From assembly GCA_038503035.1 (NCBI GenBank), contig JAVSML010025536.1:410955-474954 (forward strand): a stretch of 64,000 nt of DNA, read 5' to 3'. This stretch comes from Crocodylus rhombifer. Taxonomy: Eukaryota; Chordata; Crocodylia; Crocodylidae. The stretch's first letter is position 1. The number at the start of each line of letters is the position of its first letter. Made by a program: the position numbers and the translations under genes. Below the pieces are notes generated by a model that searched no databases, was not told the DNA's origin, and worked only from the letters and a program-made list of their open reading frames with translations. This document shows, in pieces, positions 11,511 through 23,162 of this stretch.

Positions 11511-12929
11511 TTCTCAGCACCTGGGTTTGCCCAAATGAGTGCATGCGGCTGACTTTCACTTCTTTTCAGCTGTATTTCTTTGTTCTTAGCCATAGGAGGA
11601 CTGTCATGATGTTAGGCTGTGGTGGCATTTACTTTCCACTGCATCTCATTCAGCATCCTCAAAAATCTCTTCCTTGGATAAACACAGATGAATGACTCAG
11701 AGGATTCACCATGCAGGAGTTTGGAAATGTTTCACTGAAGTGTGTCTGAAGTTCTGAAATCTAATTAGGGCCCAATTTTGATCTTATATCAGTCTTTACA
11801 CTAATTAGTTTTAATGGAGTCATTCCCTTATTTTACCAGTGTGAATGCAAACAGAATTAGGTTGTAAATGGAACGAAGTCATGGTAATTCAATGTTGCCC
11901 TGTCCTAGAGAAACTTCTCGGTGCTTCTTGGCCAGGTCAAAAAACCTTAAGAGCAGCCTCTCTTGGGGTGATACTGCATTACTTTGGTTCTTAGTCCCAG
12001 ATGAGATCTCAACTCCTTGGTAGACTTTCCATGTCTCTCAGCAATGCTCTCAACCCACCACATTGCTCAGGGCGGGTCGCATCTTTATCCAGAAGCAGCG
12101 CGACTATGTCTGCCCAGTGATTCAGGCAGGCTAATTAACAGTCGAGAGACAGTGCCAACTGGCCTGCCTCTACAATAATTAGGCCACCCATGACACCCCA
12201 CAGATGTGGCTACAAAGCTTCCTGTTTAGGAGACAGCCTGCTGGGAGCAGCATGGTGTGCTTCATGGTGTCACTGCCAAGTGTAAAAGCAGGCCTAAGCA
12301 GTTCAGAGACACAAAAAGTTTCTATATAAGAGAATTCAGTCCAAGAGATATTGCTCAGTCTTTGTCATGACAACACACCTTGGCTAAGGCCAAGCCTGAA
12401 GTCCTGGGTGGTTCCTACCTAGATTTGGCTGTATTGTGGAGACCAAAACACAGACATGTGTCTTCACTGCTTCTCCGAACACGAAGACTAAGAGCACAAA
12501 GAGACAAATTAACCAAAAGGAGTAGAAGAGAAGGTGACACAGAAAATCCTGGAAATGCTGCCAACCTAAAATAGGACAAAATTTTAAAATGCAATGTGGT
12601 GTCTTGAATGCAGGCCAGGTTTCTTTCACAAATTACAGTTCCCCCATAGACAGGAATTTATTCACAACACATCGCACGTCTGATTCACAAGTCTCACCTG
12701 GTCAGTGTTTAACTTCTGAGCTTTCCGCCACCAAGCTAGGATATAGAGCCCTATTTTTGAAAGCTGTTCCTACATGTGATTAAGTTTTTCTGCGGGAAAC
12801 AAAGTCTCATTAATTTCAAAGCTCAATTTACCAGCCACCATTATTCATTGGTGTAAATGGGACTGCTCACAGGAGTTTGGATTACTCACATGAGTAAAAC
12901 TTTGCCGGATCTAGCTCAGCTAAATTGCC
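11511..12929. other. unique DNA, no gene seen
   Basis: Short frames of up to 86 codons occur on both strands without recognisable motifs. The base composition is unremarkable, and I see no repeat family. Confidence 0.5.
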
Positions 12930-13480
12930 TGCAAAAGCTAATTTTTGTAAATGATAGATAACAGTACGCAAAATGTTGACGTTTGGTTACCTTAATTAAT
13001 CTGCTATTTTAATCACATGATTGCATAGCAAAGTGTCACCCTGAAATCCCCCAGATTCTCCCTCCCTCCCTCCCTCCTCAGCAAATACAAGTTAAATGTT
13101 TTGATAAGCCTCAGCCAAATGAATCCCTTGCAATAACTTCTTATTGTGGAATTTACCGTAGAGTGCGCAGAGCTCCCCAAATAACAAATCTTCTAGCCTG
13201 GCACTTTAGAAAGGCTTGGGTTTTATTTCATGTAAGTTTTTGCAGCTGTACAAAATACTTTCATTAACCCAAGAATGGATTATTTGGAGTGCTAATTAAT
13301 TGATTCTTCAAAATGCCAATTGACATACTCCCAGGGAAAACCTGATCTAAGCAACTATGTTAATCAAGCTATTGTACTTATGGTTCGGTCTGAATATCAG
13401 ACCATCTGAAATGAGGAGAACTTTGCCATTACTATCCTGGACCTCTTGTGGGCAGCTAATTAATATGAGTAGAATATGAC
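12930..13480. promoter_or_regulatory. candidate conserved non-coding block
   Basis: It contains several homeodomain-type cores: 'ccttaattaatctgc' near 12990, 'tgctaattaattgattc' near 13290 and 'agctaattaatatgag' near 13456. 'ttgcatagcaaagtg' and 'aatcacatgattgcat' lie between them. The spacing and lack of repeat signatures suggest regulatory DNA. No alignment is available, so confidence is limited. Confidence 0.3.
13058..13077. repeat. (TCCC)n microsatellite
   Basis: Five consecutive CTCC-type units lie inside the candidate regulatory block. Confidence 0.9.
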
Positions 13481-15984
13481 AGTTGCACTTGTACATTCAC
13501 TGTACTGCCTGACAATAACTCTATAAAATTACATTTCAGCTAAAGAATGGAAACAGTGTTAAATACCATTATTTGCCTGCCTTTGATGTCTGAGAGTCAT
13601 TATGAAAGCAATTACAGCAGTTTCTCTGTCTGTATGTCTACAGGGTATTTATCTGTATCTGTCTGAGTCCTTTGCCAGGTGGAGAATATATGGCATATTA
13701 AAGACAAGGGAATTCAGCCTCAATTATCAGGCTATGAACAGAGGAAGAAACAAAATCAGAGTTTTGCAGATGATCCTGCCAGAAAACAGTAATTTAATAT
13801 TAAAGCCAAACAAGCTGGGGAAAACTTGCCTAGTGCAGGAGCTTTTATTTTAATATTATTTAATTTCCCCCCCCTGTTGCCCTAGTTTGTTATCCATTCT
13901 TTTGGCTCCTGTGCTTTCCAATTCCTCTGTTCCTTTTAAATAAGCTCATGGTTCAGAGACTGGTGAATGTAAAGACTTTTTTTTTAAAAGACAGTATTTT
14001 CTTAATTGCACTGGGGATGTTCTGTTTAACCAGCTTCTCAGAAAAAAAACTGTCATAGCTGGTATGTTAGCAGGTAGATTGGTGTGGGCAAGGGTCACAT
14101 GAGGTGGTGATTAGAGGATAAGGAGATCTGTGCCTCTCTGAAATGCTGGGTGAGTCATAGAGGCAAACTCATAGACAATGAATAACTCATATATGTTAGT
14201 TTTCACTTTGAATTCACCTGCTTGGCAAATCCCAGTCTTTCCTGAGTTGACCCTGCTGGCAACACAATAGACACCAAGACTACTGAATGGGGGGCATGTT
14301 TTAATTTTTACACACAACAATTTGTATTGTAAGGTCAAATTATGCTCCCGGATGCATTCACATGTCTTTCAGTGATGATCTGTTGTGCACACTAAGACAT
14401 CTGATTGCTCCTCTATGTCATGGAGGTTAGGACTAGCTGAATTTTTTCTATCCAAAATTTGTTTTAGGGAGAAAACTGGATTCACAACTAAATCATTATG
14501 TTAATGGAAACTGCATTTTTCTTGATCTTCCCCCACAGGCTGGAAAACTGGAAAAATGACCAGTGGTAAGAAAAGCCTCCATACAAATGCTCTGTCTTCT
14601 AGCAATACACCTACTCTTGAACTACTGTTGGTGCCCCCAGCCTTTAAGAACAGAGCTGCTTGTGCATTTCTTGCCTTGGAGCCAGCTCTACCCCGACTTC
14701 TCTGCAAGACTGTAGAAGCAGAAGCAGGGCTGAGACCTTAGACAATAAGAAGTTCACCAGGATTGTAGGATGTGGTCACTGCACTGGGCTTGGTGCTGTG
14801 CAGAAATTAAACCCAAACCAGCCAAAATGGGACTGGATTCATTACAACCCATCAAGTTGTTTCAGCTAGAGGCCTAGACAGCCTCGACTGTAAACTACGT
14901 CTGGGAGAAAATCCAGCCAGCGTGGATCTTCCCCAAGGGCAGGGGAAACCGGGGCAGGCCCAGATGTGTAATTTACACCTCTCTGCACCAGCCTGGATGC
15001 GATTGACCTGAGAGGCTTATAAAAGAAACCTAATCATCTTACTGTATTTCACTGCTGGGGCACGTTGCCTTCATCAGGGGCTTTCAGGAGTCAGACTTGG
15101 CTGGCTTGGGCTCATTAGATCCTTGTAAGATAGTCACATTCCCTTTTTTATAAATGTAAGATTTTCATTAGCTGCATTCAGTCATCTCTATTCTGCAGCC
15201 AGAGCTCCTGCTTCTCTAAGGTGTTCTGACGCACAGTATACGCACGTTGTAGAGTGGCAAACCTTTTTAAGGCATCTCCCACCATTCACCCTGTGATGGC
15301 TTAAGTCTTTCTGAATCATTTTTATTAGGAGTCAACAGACTTCCCTGAACAGTACTGCCGTACTATATGATCAACACTGGGTCATATTGCTGCAGAGACA
15401 ATATTAAGCCTCAAAGAAAGAAGCCTGGGCATTAGCAACTGATGACTGAGCGAAGACGATAGAGTTACAGAAGATGCTTGAAAATGTAATGTGTCGTCAA
15501 CACTGAATGCATACTCCAGAAATTCATCATCCATAGAAGACTTAATGGCCTGTTGCCTTCATTTGCGTCTGGAAAAATTGCCTTTTTTATTCATTCTTCT
15601 GTAATTCAACTATCTTCCAGTATTTAATGTTTTAAACGGAGAGGTAGAATGCCTTTAACACCAATTCTCAGGTGTTAAGCAGAGGATTGTATTCCATGTC
15701 TTTAAAATAATTACAGTATACTCTATCTTCATAGTCTTTCCTATTCTGTTCATGAAGCATATGCAGCAATCTGTGTTCCTCAGTCAGCCCCAGAAACAAT
15801 TTGATCAGAGGCTGTAGGAAACATCTAGTACCTGATCTCACCTTGTCTAGCCCTTAACCAGCATGGAAGAGGCCATCATGCCAGGATGAAAGCACTTCTA
15901 CCTGTTTTGTCCTGATGCAAATGGCTACAGAAGGTACAGAACAGAGGTGGATCAGAGCTCCGATTCTCAAGAGATATGCTCCAT
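13481..15984. other. unique DNA, no gene seen
   Basis: Only short unrelated frames occur (up to 83 codons). A C-run lies near 13866 and an A-run near 14042. I see no identifiable mobile element. Confidence 0.5.
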
Positions 15985-16330
15985 GGCTAGGTACAGACAT
16001 TCAAAAAGCCCAATGCGGAGTCAATCCAAGTTAGACAGTTTTCTGTAAGTGGCATAATTTAGATCAGTAGCCAACACAGCACTCGTTCACCCCTTGGAAG
16101 AGGGGGCAAATCCTTTGACCGCGGCTGACTTCCTGCCCCTGGGGCAGGGGGCTGGACTGGATGATCTTCCGAGGTCCGAACAGCCCTAATGTCTATGAAA
16201 TCTATGAAATCTTAGACTGGGTTTTGCTATTTTTAAACAAGTCTATGTGTGCCAAACTTCTGTTCTGTTATGGGTATAGACGGGTTTCTGATCACTTATA
16301 GCGGTAAAAGTATAATGTCTGTACCTGGCC
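15985..16330. mobile_element. short TIR DNA transposon (MITE), copy 1
   Basis: It begins 'ggctaggtacagacatt' (15985-16001) and ends 'aatgtctgtacctggcc' (16314-16330). These are inverted copies differing at one position. There is no coding capacity. The body resembles the element at 18081, which shares 'ggctaggtacagacattcaa' and 'tttagatcagtagc' in the same order. A CR1 tail interrupts the element at 16113. No clear target duplication is visible, so I do not assign a superfamily. The CAGGTA-like ends are compatible with hAT. Confidence 0.8.
16113..16211 (+). mobile_element. CR1 3' tail inserted in the MITE
   Basis: 'ggggcagggggctggactgg' followed by 'atgatcttccgaggtccgaa' and the terminal double 'tctatgaaatctatgaaatc' is a CR1 end. 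The uninterrupted copy at 18 kb shows where it landed: after 'gggcaaatc'. 'aaatc' occurs on both sides (16108-16112 and 16207-16211), but the right one may belong to the CR1 terminal repeat. Confidence 0.88.
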
Positions 16331-18080
16331 CAAATTTCCGCAGGGGACTAACAGCCAGTACACACTATGTTACTTCATATATTATCAACAGCCCAGTCAC
16401 TTCTCTGGTTGTGCTACATTATACATAGCCATGCAAAACATCATCTATGTTAGATCTGAACAAGATTTATACAACCTGTACCCAAACCTAGTGGTGGACA
16501 GTGTCCAAATTGTCCACTGTTCAAGGGCTACTTATGTTAGAGAATTTCATTCACTTTTGTCTTCATGGGATATTGTGCATCACAGGCATCTTTCATAATG
16601 CTTGAAAATCCTTTCCCGCATGTGTGTGAGACGTACAGTTCCATCTCCATCGGCTTTCTGATTATGTTTTAAAGTTGACACGCACTTGCCCAAGGCAATT
16701 TTGTTAGATATTTATGAATCACATTATCAGGCCCAGTGTTGGGACAGGTGCTTGGGTTCTGTAAGGAGCAAACACCTTTTCTGTTCCCAATGAAGTGAGT
16801 GGTCAAGACTTCTAGTAGCCATAAAAGAAGGAACTGACTCACTAAATACACACCACCTTTGATGTAAGGCAAGTCTTGTGCCACTGGAAAATTTGCCAGA
16901 ATCTAGTCCTTGTGAATATGAACTAAAAGTGTTTTGTTATTAAAAGATGAATGAATGACACGAGAGAGGTTAATGTAAATGTGAAAAGGCATTAATACAT
17001 GTTAAGATAAGATATTCTTTAAAAGAGAATGGGGAAGAGTTTTAAAGGATATTATTTACCATTTTACAATATAAAGGCAGTGTTGGCTAATTAAACCTGC
17101 AAAGAATATTAGTCTATCCTGAGGAAGCCACATTGTTTAACAATGCATACTTTAAAAAAGGCTTGCTTTTGATATTTTAACCTAATTTTTAAAAGGTAGA
17201 GAGGAAAAATAATATTTTGTGAACCTGTATAAACATAGAAATTCAATTAATTCATTTAATTAAAACAGAAACAATGCAACTTGTAAGAAACACACTTATT
17301 TTCTTCAAAAAGGATGATTAATACAGGTTAAAAAGGCTTTCTAGTTTTACAAAATTAATACCATGTTTAATTATATGAGATTAAAATTTCATTACACATA
17401 ATACTTTAATTGGTATAGATGGGGCCAGAGGTTAAAACCTCTGCATGAGTTACCTTTTGTGCCATTCCAATATCTAATAACATAGCAGTTTTAAATTATA
17501 AACCCTGACAACATTTAACAAGTTTCTTACATGTTTTAATTTTACCCTAGTAATCTTTTATGTGAAGCACTGGCATTCCTGAGGTCATAATCCTGAACGA
17601 TGAAACAAGCTGAAACAAAAATCATTATAAAACCAATGTGGCTGGACATTATTGGATTATGGTAAAGGTGTTATCTGAACTCTGGCTGTCTACTGTAGGT
17701 TTCAATGCAATTAGTTTACGGATGTTAAGTGGATTTTTTTTTCCCCTCCCTTCCTTCAACTTTCTAAAGCAATCTGGTACAATGTGAAACACATGGGAAA
17801 GACCAAACAGACCAAGACCAAAAAACCTTTATCTGAGAAGTATGGAAGACTCCTTATAAATGAGCTAAGTGCCGTTGGCAGGGAAAGTCAGAGGTACAAA
17901 GATTTTCAAAAGACTCTAATGGAGCCGTCACAAAACCCTACTGACTTCTTATGGAAATCAGCCATCAACCCCAAGTACCTTAGAAAACTCAGCCTTATTT
18001 AGAGCAGCATTTCTTCAATATAAACCAGCAGAGGTCACTATTTCAATGACAAACCCTCTCTATAAGGTTGCAATCCTCCT
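16331..18080. other. AT-rich unique DNA, no gene seen
   Basis: Very AT-rich between about 16920 and 17560. A 72-codon frame at 17784-18002 is lysine-rich with no recognisable domain and is not called. Confidence 0.5.
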
Positions 18081-18283
18081 GGCTAGGTACAGACATTCAA
18101 AAAGCCCGGGTTGCAATCGATATAAATTATATGGTTTTCTGTAAGCGGTGCAGTTTAGATCAGTAGCAAACAGAACACACATTCACCTTTTGGTGGGACG
18201 AGGCAAATCTTACACTAGGATCTGCCATTTTTAAAACAGTCTACGTGGGCGAACTTCTGTTCTGTAATGCATATAAACTGGTT
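18081..18283. mobile_element. MITE copy 2, truncated
   Basis: It starts with the same 20 bases as copy 1. It then follows copy 1 through 'ggttttctgtaagcggtg', 'cagtttagatcagtagc', 'gaggcaaatct' and 'cgaacttctgttctgtaatg', and loses similarity near 18283. The right terminal inverted repeat is missing, and so is the CR1 insertion, so this copy shows the pre-insertion state. Confidence 0.75.
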
Positions 18284-18289
18284 TTGTGT

Positions 18290-18965
18290 GCCATATTTCT
18301 GTTTCTGTTCTTTCTCAAGCTGTCTCCACACACCCCTACTACCCTTCAGGCATCCCAGCCTCTTGGGCACATTCAGTCAACATTGCGCATCTTCAGCCGG
18401 GCCCCAGCTCTGAGATGTGAACACTTCCAATCTCTGAAGGCCACTCACTGCCAGGTTCACGGGAGCGCCCTCTGTAGCTGCTTCCACCCTTACTGCTCGC
18501 AGGCTGTCAGCTCTCCTAGGAGACCCCTGTCCACAGATGCTAAAGATACATTAGCCGGCCCCCAGCTCTCAAAATCTTCCCAGCACCAAAGGACCCTACA
18601 GCCAAGGCTCACCATGCCCAGGCACTCAACTCAGAGACACAGTCCTCAGCTACTCTCTCTCTCTCTCTCTCCTAGATGGGCTTTTATGGGCTGGGAGCCT
18701 GACCAGTCACAGGCCTGTACATATACTACCAATGTCTATGTACACGCTACCATTCTCTTGCATGCAACACCCTACTTGTCAATCACTCAACAGGAAGATA
18801 CATTCTTTCCACCAAAGCCCATTCAAGCACTGCGCACCCTGAAAGTAAGTCAAATGACCTCATCCGTTCAAGAGTTCGCCACCTTCTGGATCCCTCTGAT
18901 GGTACAACCCAAATGTGCACGCTCAACTGCATGAAGGGGAAGAGCCATACCAACACTGGGTGTGG
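18290..18965 (+). repeat. GC-richer LTR-like or unknown repeat
   Basis: A 229-codon plus-strand frame (18245-18934) is the longest in the window, but its translation is dominated by S, P, T, Q and H and matches no domain I know. Its first codons come from the flanking MITE. The DNA is markedly more GC-rich than its surroundings, has a (CT)n tract, and carries LTR-like phrases such as 'gcttttatgggctgggagcc'. I interpret it as an old LTR or other interspersed repeat, not a gene. No TG..CA boundaries or target duplication were found. Confidence 0.3.
18653..18670. repeat. (CT)n microsatellite
   Basis: Nine uninterrupted CT units inside the GC-richer block. Confidence 0.9.
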
Positions 18966-20330
18966 TTTCAGGGTAAAATTATAGATTGGGACAAATTTAG
19001 TGTGGCATCAAATGCTGAAAGGAGCAGCAAAAATGACTCTGTGGTATCTTGAACCAGTTTCACATGCATCATCCTATCATACTGAACCTAAATAATGTGT
19101 TTCCACTGCATTTTGGAACATGCGCAGCTTGTTATGGGTTTAGGGTAATCATACCTCATGGGTTGGGGTCAGGAGTTATGGTTTAGGGTCAGGATTCATG
19201 ACTGAAATCCTGTGGTTCTCTCACTTTTAGACCTGGTCTGGTTTTGTTGTCCACAGTTACCTCCGCAGGTCTTACTGGATTTAGGATGGGTAGTTCTTCT
19301 CCTTCAGGACCTGTGACCTAGTATAAATACAGTGATCAGGTGGCCTTTACAAAGTTTGGCTTTGTTTAATCTTGACAGGACAAAGAAAGCAAGAAAGGTG
19401 AGGAATAATTTTATAATGGCAGAACATTTGCCTAGAGCTTACCGTTCCTATCGAAGCTTAGGAAGGCCTAATTTCTTCTGTCCCAAGCGGGTCTTGGTGT
19501 GTGTGTGTCTGTTCCCTTCAGACATTTATCTGGCAATAGCTCTCCCTGAAAGTTTCCAACAGAGTGCATTTTTCAACAGTTTTTTCAAGCCTTGGCAAAA
19601 CAGCTGTGTATCTTGGCTGGATCCTGGAAGGAAAATCCTCATAGCTCATAACTTAGGCATTGTCTAGTAATTCTCTTGATGTGTTTACTGAGTGGTTGCC
19701 TATCTCAAGCCATTGTGTTGCCATTGAGTTTGTTTCCCAACAAAACCAATATGCTTGTATAGTAAACTTCTGAATGTTTAGCTTATCGTAATGATAGGGG
19801 AGCACCTTTTCAGCCCTGTCACTGGTTGTGTAACAAGTGCAGGATGACTAGGGAAGCTGCACTGGATGGCAACTTGGGGGGGTGGGGTGGAGAGGGCCAA
19901 AACTCTAGCTGCTTTTGCAGCCACATGAATTCATTAGTGGGACAGCAGCAACCAGAAATCCCTTGAGTGTAGAAGTTGTCCTGGGTGCCTGGCTGCATTG
20001 CTGTACCTCTGCCCGTCACATATAATATTCAGTCTTATTTATCCTCAGCAGTTTAAGTAAATTAGACTAGTTGGCTGAGAGCTGTGATTCCCAGTGTGCT
20101 GGGAAAGCGCCTGCATAGAAAATATGAACAGTAACAATGATCTCCTCTTCTGTCTGACAGAGAGGGGTGAGATATTTCCCACTGTGGCCTGATCCGACTA
20201 ACTGCATAGATCCAAGACCCCTCAGCATCAATGAGACTTTCCATTGATTTCAGTTATTTTGACTCAGGCCCTTCAGTGTATCATTTTTCTCAGTGAACAG
20301 TTGAGCTGTTCACTAATGTAACCTATTACT
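18966..20330. other. unique DNA, no gene seen
   Basis: Several 'gggttagggt'-like phrases occur at 19135-19200 but not as a tandem array. A G-run lies near 19878. No repeat family was recognised. Confidence 0.5.
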
Positions 20331-20419
20331 TCATAAATTTCATAGACATTAAGGCCAGAAGAGACCCCATGAGATCGTTGGGTCCAGCCCCTGCCCAAGG
20401 GGCAGGAAGTCAGCGGAGG

Positions 20420-20635
20420 TCAGATCACCCCAGCAAGGTGAGCATCCAAGCATTTCTTAAAGGTATCCAGAGTAGGTGCTTGCACCACTTTTGGGGGGAG
20501 TCTATTCCAGACTCCGGAGACTTGGACAGTAAAGATGGTTTTCCTTATGTCGAGTCTAAAATGGTCTTCCAGCAGTTTGTGACTGTTACACCTTGTCTTC
20601 CCTTGGGGTGCCCTGGTAAACAGATATTCTCCCAT
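20420..20635 (-). pseudogene. CR1 ORF2, last ~70 residues
   Basis: The frame shows DHFRLDIRKTIFTVQVSGVW, then NRLPPKVVQAPTLDTFKKC, then LDAHLAGVI and a stop. This is the conserved carboxyl end of CR1 ORF2. It is separated from the upstream piece at 20733-21164 by about 100 bases without a continuous frame, so the ORF is broken. The methionine is internal. Confidence 0.88.
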
Positions 20636-20732
20636 TCCTGATGCACACCCCTTATATACTTATAGGCTGCCACCAAGTCACCCCTGAGCCTTTACTTCTC
20701 CAGGCTGAAGTCCCATGCCTCTCAGCCTCTCC

Positions 20733-21164
20733 TCACTGACCTCTAATCATGGCTCTCCTGTGGACTCTCTCAGGCTTCTCCACATCCTTTCTAAATTGTG
20801 GAGCCCAGAATTGGACACAGTACTCCAGCTGCAGCCTCACCAAGGCCGAGTAAAGCAGAAGGATAACTTCTTGGGTTTTGCTTAAGATGCATCGGTAGAT
20901 GCAAGCCAGAGTTTTATTTGCTTTGCCACCTGTGGCACAGCACTTGTGGCTCATGTTCATCTTGTGGTCAGTCATGACCCCCAAGTCTCTTTTGGTTGTG
21001 GTGCTAGTGAGCGTAGCACTGCCGAGCCTGTAAGTATGATGTGGGTTTTTTCTCCCTAGGTGGAGCACCTTGCATTTCTCCACGTTGAATGCCACCAGGT
21101 TTTGATCTGCCCACCTTGCGAGCCTGTCCAGGTCGGCCTGAATTGCCAGCCTATCTTCTAGCAT
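20733..21164 (-). pseudogene. CR1 ORF2 reverse-transcriptase C-terminal part
   Basis: A 143-codon frame covering the end of the CR1 reverse-transcriptase region. It shows LARWADQNLVAFNVEKCKV, then LHLGRK, then KRDLGVMTDHKMNMSHKC, then LYSALVRLQLEYCVQFWAPQ and a FRKDVEKPERVHRRA segment. These are family hallmarks (NxxKCKVLHLGR, DLGV, LEYCVQFWxP). The catalytic YxDD motif would lie further upstream and is not present because the copy is truncated. No functional enzyme is expected. Confidence 0.93.
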
Positions 21165-21176
21165 GAGGATACTTCG

Positions 21177-22278
21177 GACTTAACATGCCTTCTCTTTTAA
21201 GCAAACTGCCAATTCATGTCTTGGTGCTTTGAACCTCTCTGAGCTGATAAGAACTGAGGGTACTCAGTCAGCACTTTGCAACCACAGACTCAAAGCAAAC
21301 CCAGCACGTCTATATGTAACATCTGCCATCATGGTAGAAACTGGGAATTACGGTTCTTGAGCTAGAAGCATGATTCTTTCCTGGCTGAGCTCAAGAACTC
21401 TTTCGGGAAGTGGAACTACAAGAGAATCATAAAATCTTCGGGTCAGCACAGAAGGGTTTACCTGACCAGTGAGTTGTTCTAGACCAGTTACCGACACTCT
21501 AATTCCCTTCGCCGTTTACATTTTCTTCAGTCTAATCATATTCTAATTGTCACTTTAAAAGCCTTTTAGTTTGGAAAAGTTTTTAAGTGATAGATTCCTG
21601 GGTTGTGTTGTGTACACTTAACATATGGTAAACACAGGAATAAAGAGAAATTTGCTAAGAAAAAGTATGGCTGATTTTTACAATGAATTCCTTAAGTTCC
21701 ATATACTTTTTAGAAAAAGCTGACCTCTTTGGCTAACCACCTGTTCTAAATAACATACCTCCCAGATGTTCTATTTTTTTTTTTAGTTGTTCAAAACAAC
21801 ACAAAAAAGAGTCCCAAAGAAAGGAAAATATTGGGAAATGCTAGATGCAGCTTGACTAGTTTTTGCATTATTAATTCTTTTTTAAGTATTGTTATGCCAC
21901 TCATCCCTTTAGATGTAGGGGGGGCCACTGGTGTAAATTAATGTGCATTAACAGCATCCATACTTTTGCAAAGGAATAGGAACAACTGCAGTTTGTGGTG
22001 GAAAATCTAGGAAAATCATTCAAAAAAAGATGTTCCAAGGACAATATTCTAGTGGTCTGGAAGCTCGCATTCCCATTTTTCATGCGGAGTTAGGTACACA
22101 AAATGTGCATTCACATTTTCTACTGACATAAAAAAATATGGATGTAAATCAGGACACAACCACCTGACCTAAGGGTGGAAATCCAGTGGTTAAAACTGCA
22201 TAGTTGAATTGATGGAGAAAAAATATACTGGAAATGAAGCCACCCTGGGAAATCAGTCTTGCCACCTGAAAACCTTCT
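21177..22278. other. unique DNA, no gene seen
   Basis: 'gagaatcataaaatcttcgg' at 21422 faintly resembles a CR1 tail start but the following bases do not support it. T-runs occur near 21773. Confidence 0.45.
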
Positions 22279-22475
22279 AATGGTGATTCTCAACCAGAAT
22301 GCTATACGATTCTTTCAAGGGTTCAATGAGTATTAGCACTGTTTACTTTATGAACACCTACACATGATTCACAGGACGAAACCAGAGATTTCAACTAGGA
22401 ATCCATAGCAGTCAAGAAAGAAGTGAAAGCTAAAAGCTGGCATTTTCTTGAGTCTAAAAAGGTTGAAAACCACTG
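22279..22475. mobile_element. short hAT-like non-autonomous element
   Basis: The left end 'aatggtgattctcaacc' and right end 'ggttgaaaaccactg' (22461-22475) form an imperfect inverted pair of the CAGTGGTTCTCAACC type used by Charlie-like hAT elements. There is no coding capacity. No clean 8-bp target duplication was found, so the left border is approximate. Confidence 0.55.
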
Positions 22476-22619
22476 ATCTTCACATTTGTCTATCTGAGGA
22501 AGTTTGTGCACAGTGAGCTATAGTACAAATTTTCGGCACTCTAACTACTCCCTACATGGACACTCCTAGGATGCACCAGCCTGGTCTAAAGTGCTACAAG
22601 CTAGCATTCAGGAACTGAG

Positions 22620-22915
22620 ACACCTGGTGCCTGTACATGAGCGCATAGGCTGCTCCAACGTGCTGTAATTACAGTGCATTGGAGCAGACTCAATTAACTG
22701 AGTTTGCTGGAGCGTGGCAATTACCACGCTCCATCAGCCTCCCATGCCTTGTGTATCAGCGTCCCCACACTTCAAAATGGGGGTGGCGGCACTTTAACTA
22801 AAACTCGTTGAAGGACATGCTGCAGCACTTTAATTAGAGTGACTCTCTAATTAAAGCATTGTCTCCCCCCGCCCACCCCGAGCACGTGTAAAAGTGCCCT
22901 GCCTCAATTTCTGCT
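22620..22915. mobile_element. foldback element with three hairpins
   Basis: Three palindromes follow each other. 22650-22687 has 19-bp arms with three mismatches. 22708-22733 has perfect 10-bp arms around 'caatta'. 22828-22856 has perfect 12-bp arms around 'tgact'. Outer segments 'ggtgcctgtacatgagcgc' and 'gagcacgtgtaaaagtgccc' look like decayed inverted ends. No coding sequence. The outer limits are estimates. Confidence 0.55.
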
Positions 22916-22970
22916 ATTACATACTCAGTGAAATCCAGGCAAGGAGTATATTCTGAATTTGGCAGAGCAA

Positions 22971-23162
22971 GGATGCGTCTACATATGGCTGTACAGAGTC
23001 TTTGCTACTGCACCGTCATTTAGTACTTCCTTTTGGAACTACTAAAAGACAGCACAGTAACAGCCCATACTGCACTGTGCCAGCTGCGCACGGTTACTTT
23101 TTGCCTCTATGTCACCATAGCACGTCACTACGGCACCACAGTGTCTTGTGTAGATGAGCCCC
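22971..23162. mobile_element. short TIR element (MITE)
   Basis: It starts 'ggatgcgtctacatatggc' and ends 'gtcttgtgtagatgagcccc'. Reverse-complementing the end gives 'ggggctcatctacacaagac', an imperfect match to the start. It contains no frame. The target duplication is not convincing. Confidence 0.5.

Larger units (their letters stand above)
20331..21176 (-). mobile_element. CR1 LINE, best preserved copy
   Basis: On the minus strand the element runs from about 21176 (5' side) to a 3' tail at 20331-20420, read here as 'catagacattaaggccagaa' and 'gagaccccatgagatcgttg'. It holds the C-terminal part of the CR1 reverse-transcriptase ORF in two open pieces with a break between them. It is 5'-truncated, as most CR1 copies are. 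Long open segments make it look younger than the others in this window. Confidence 0.95.

Noticed and set aside
17784..18002. Lysine-rich 72-codon frame as a small gene
   Set aside because: Lies in AT-rich DNA with AAA/AAG runs. No conserved motif or expression signal can be seen.
19135..19200. 'gggtttagggta'-like words suggesting interstitial telomere repeats
   Set aside because: The words are irregular and not tandem TTAGGG, so no array is present.
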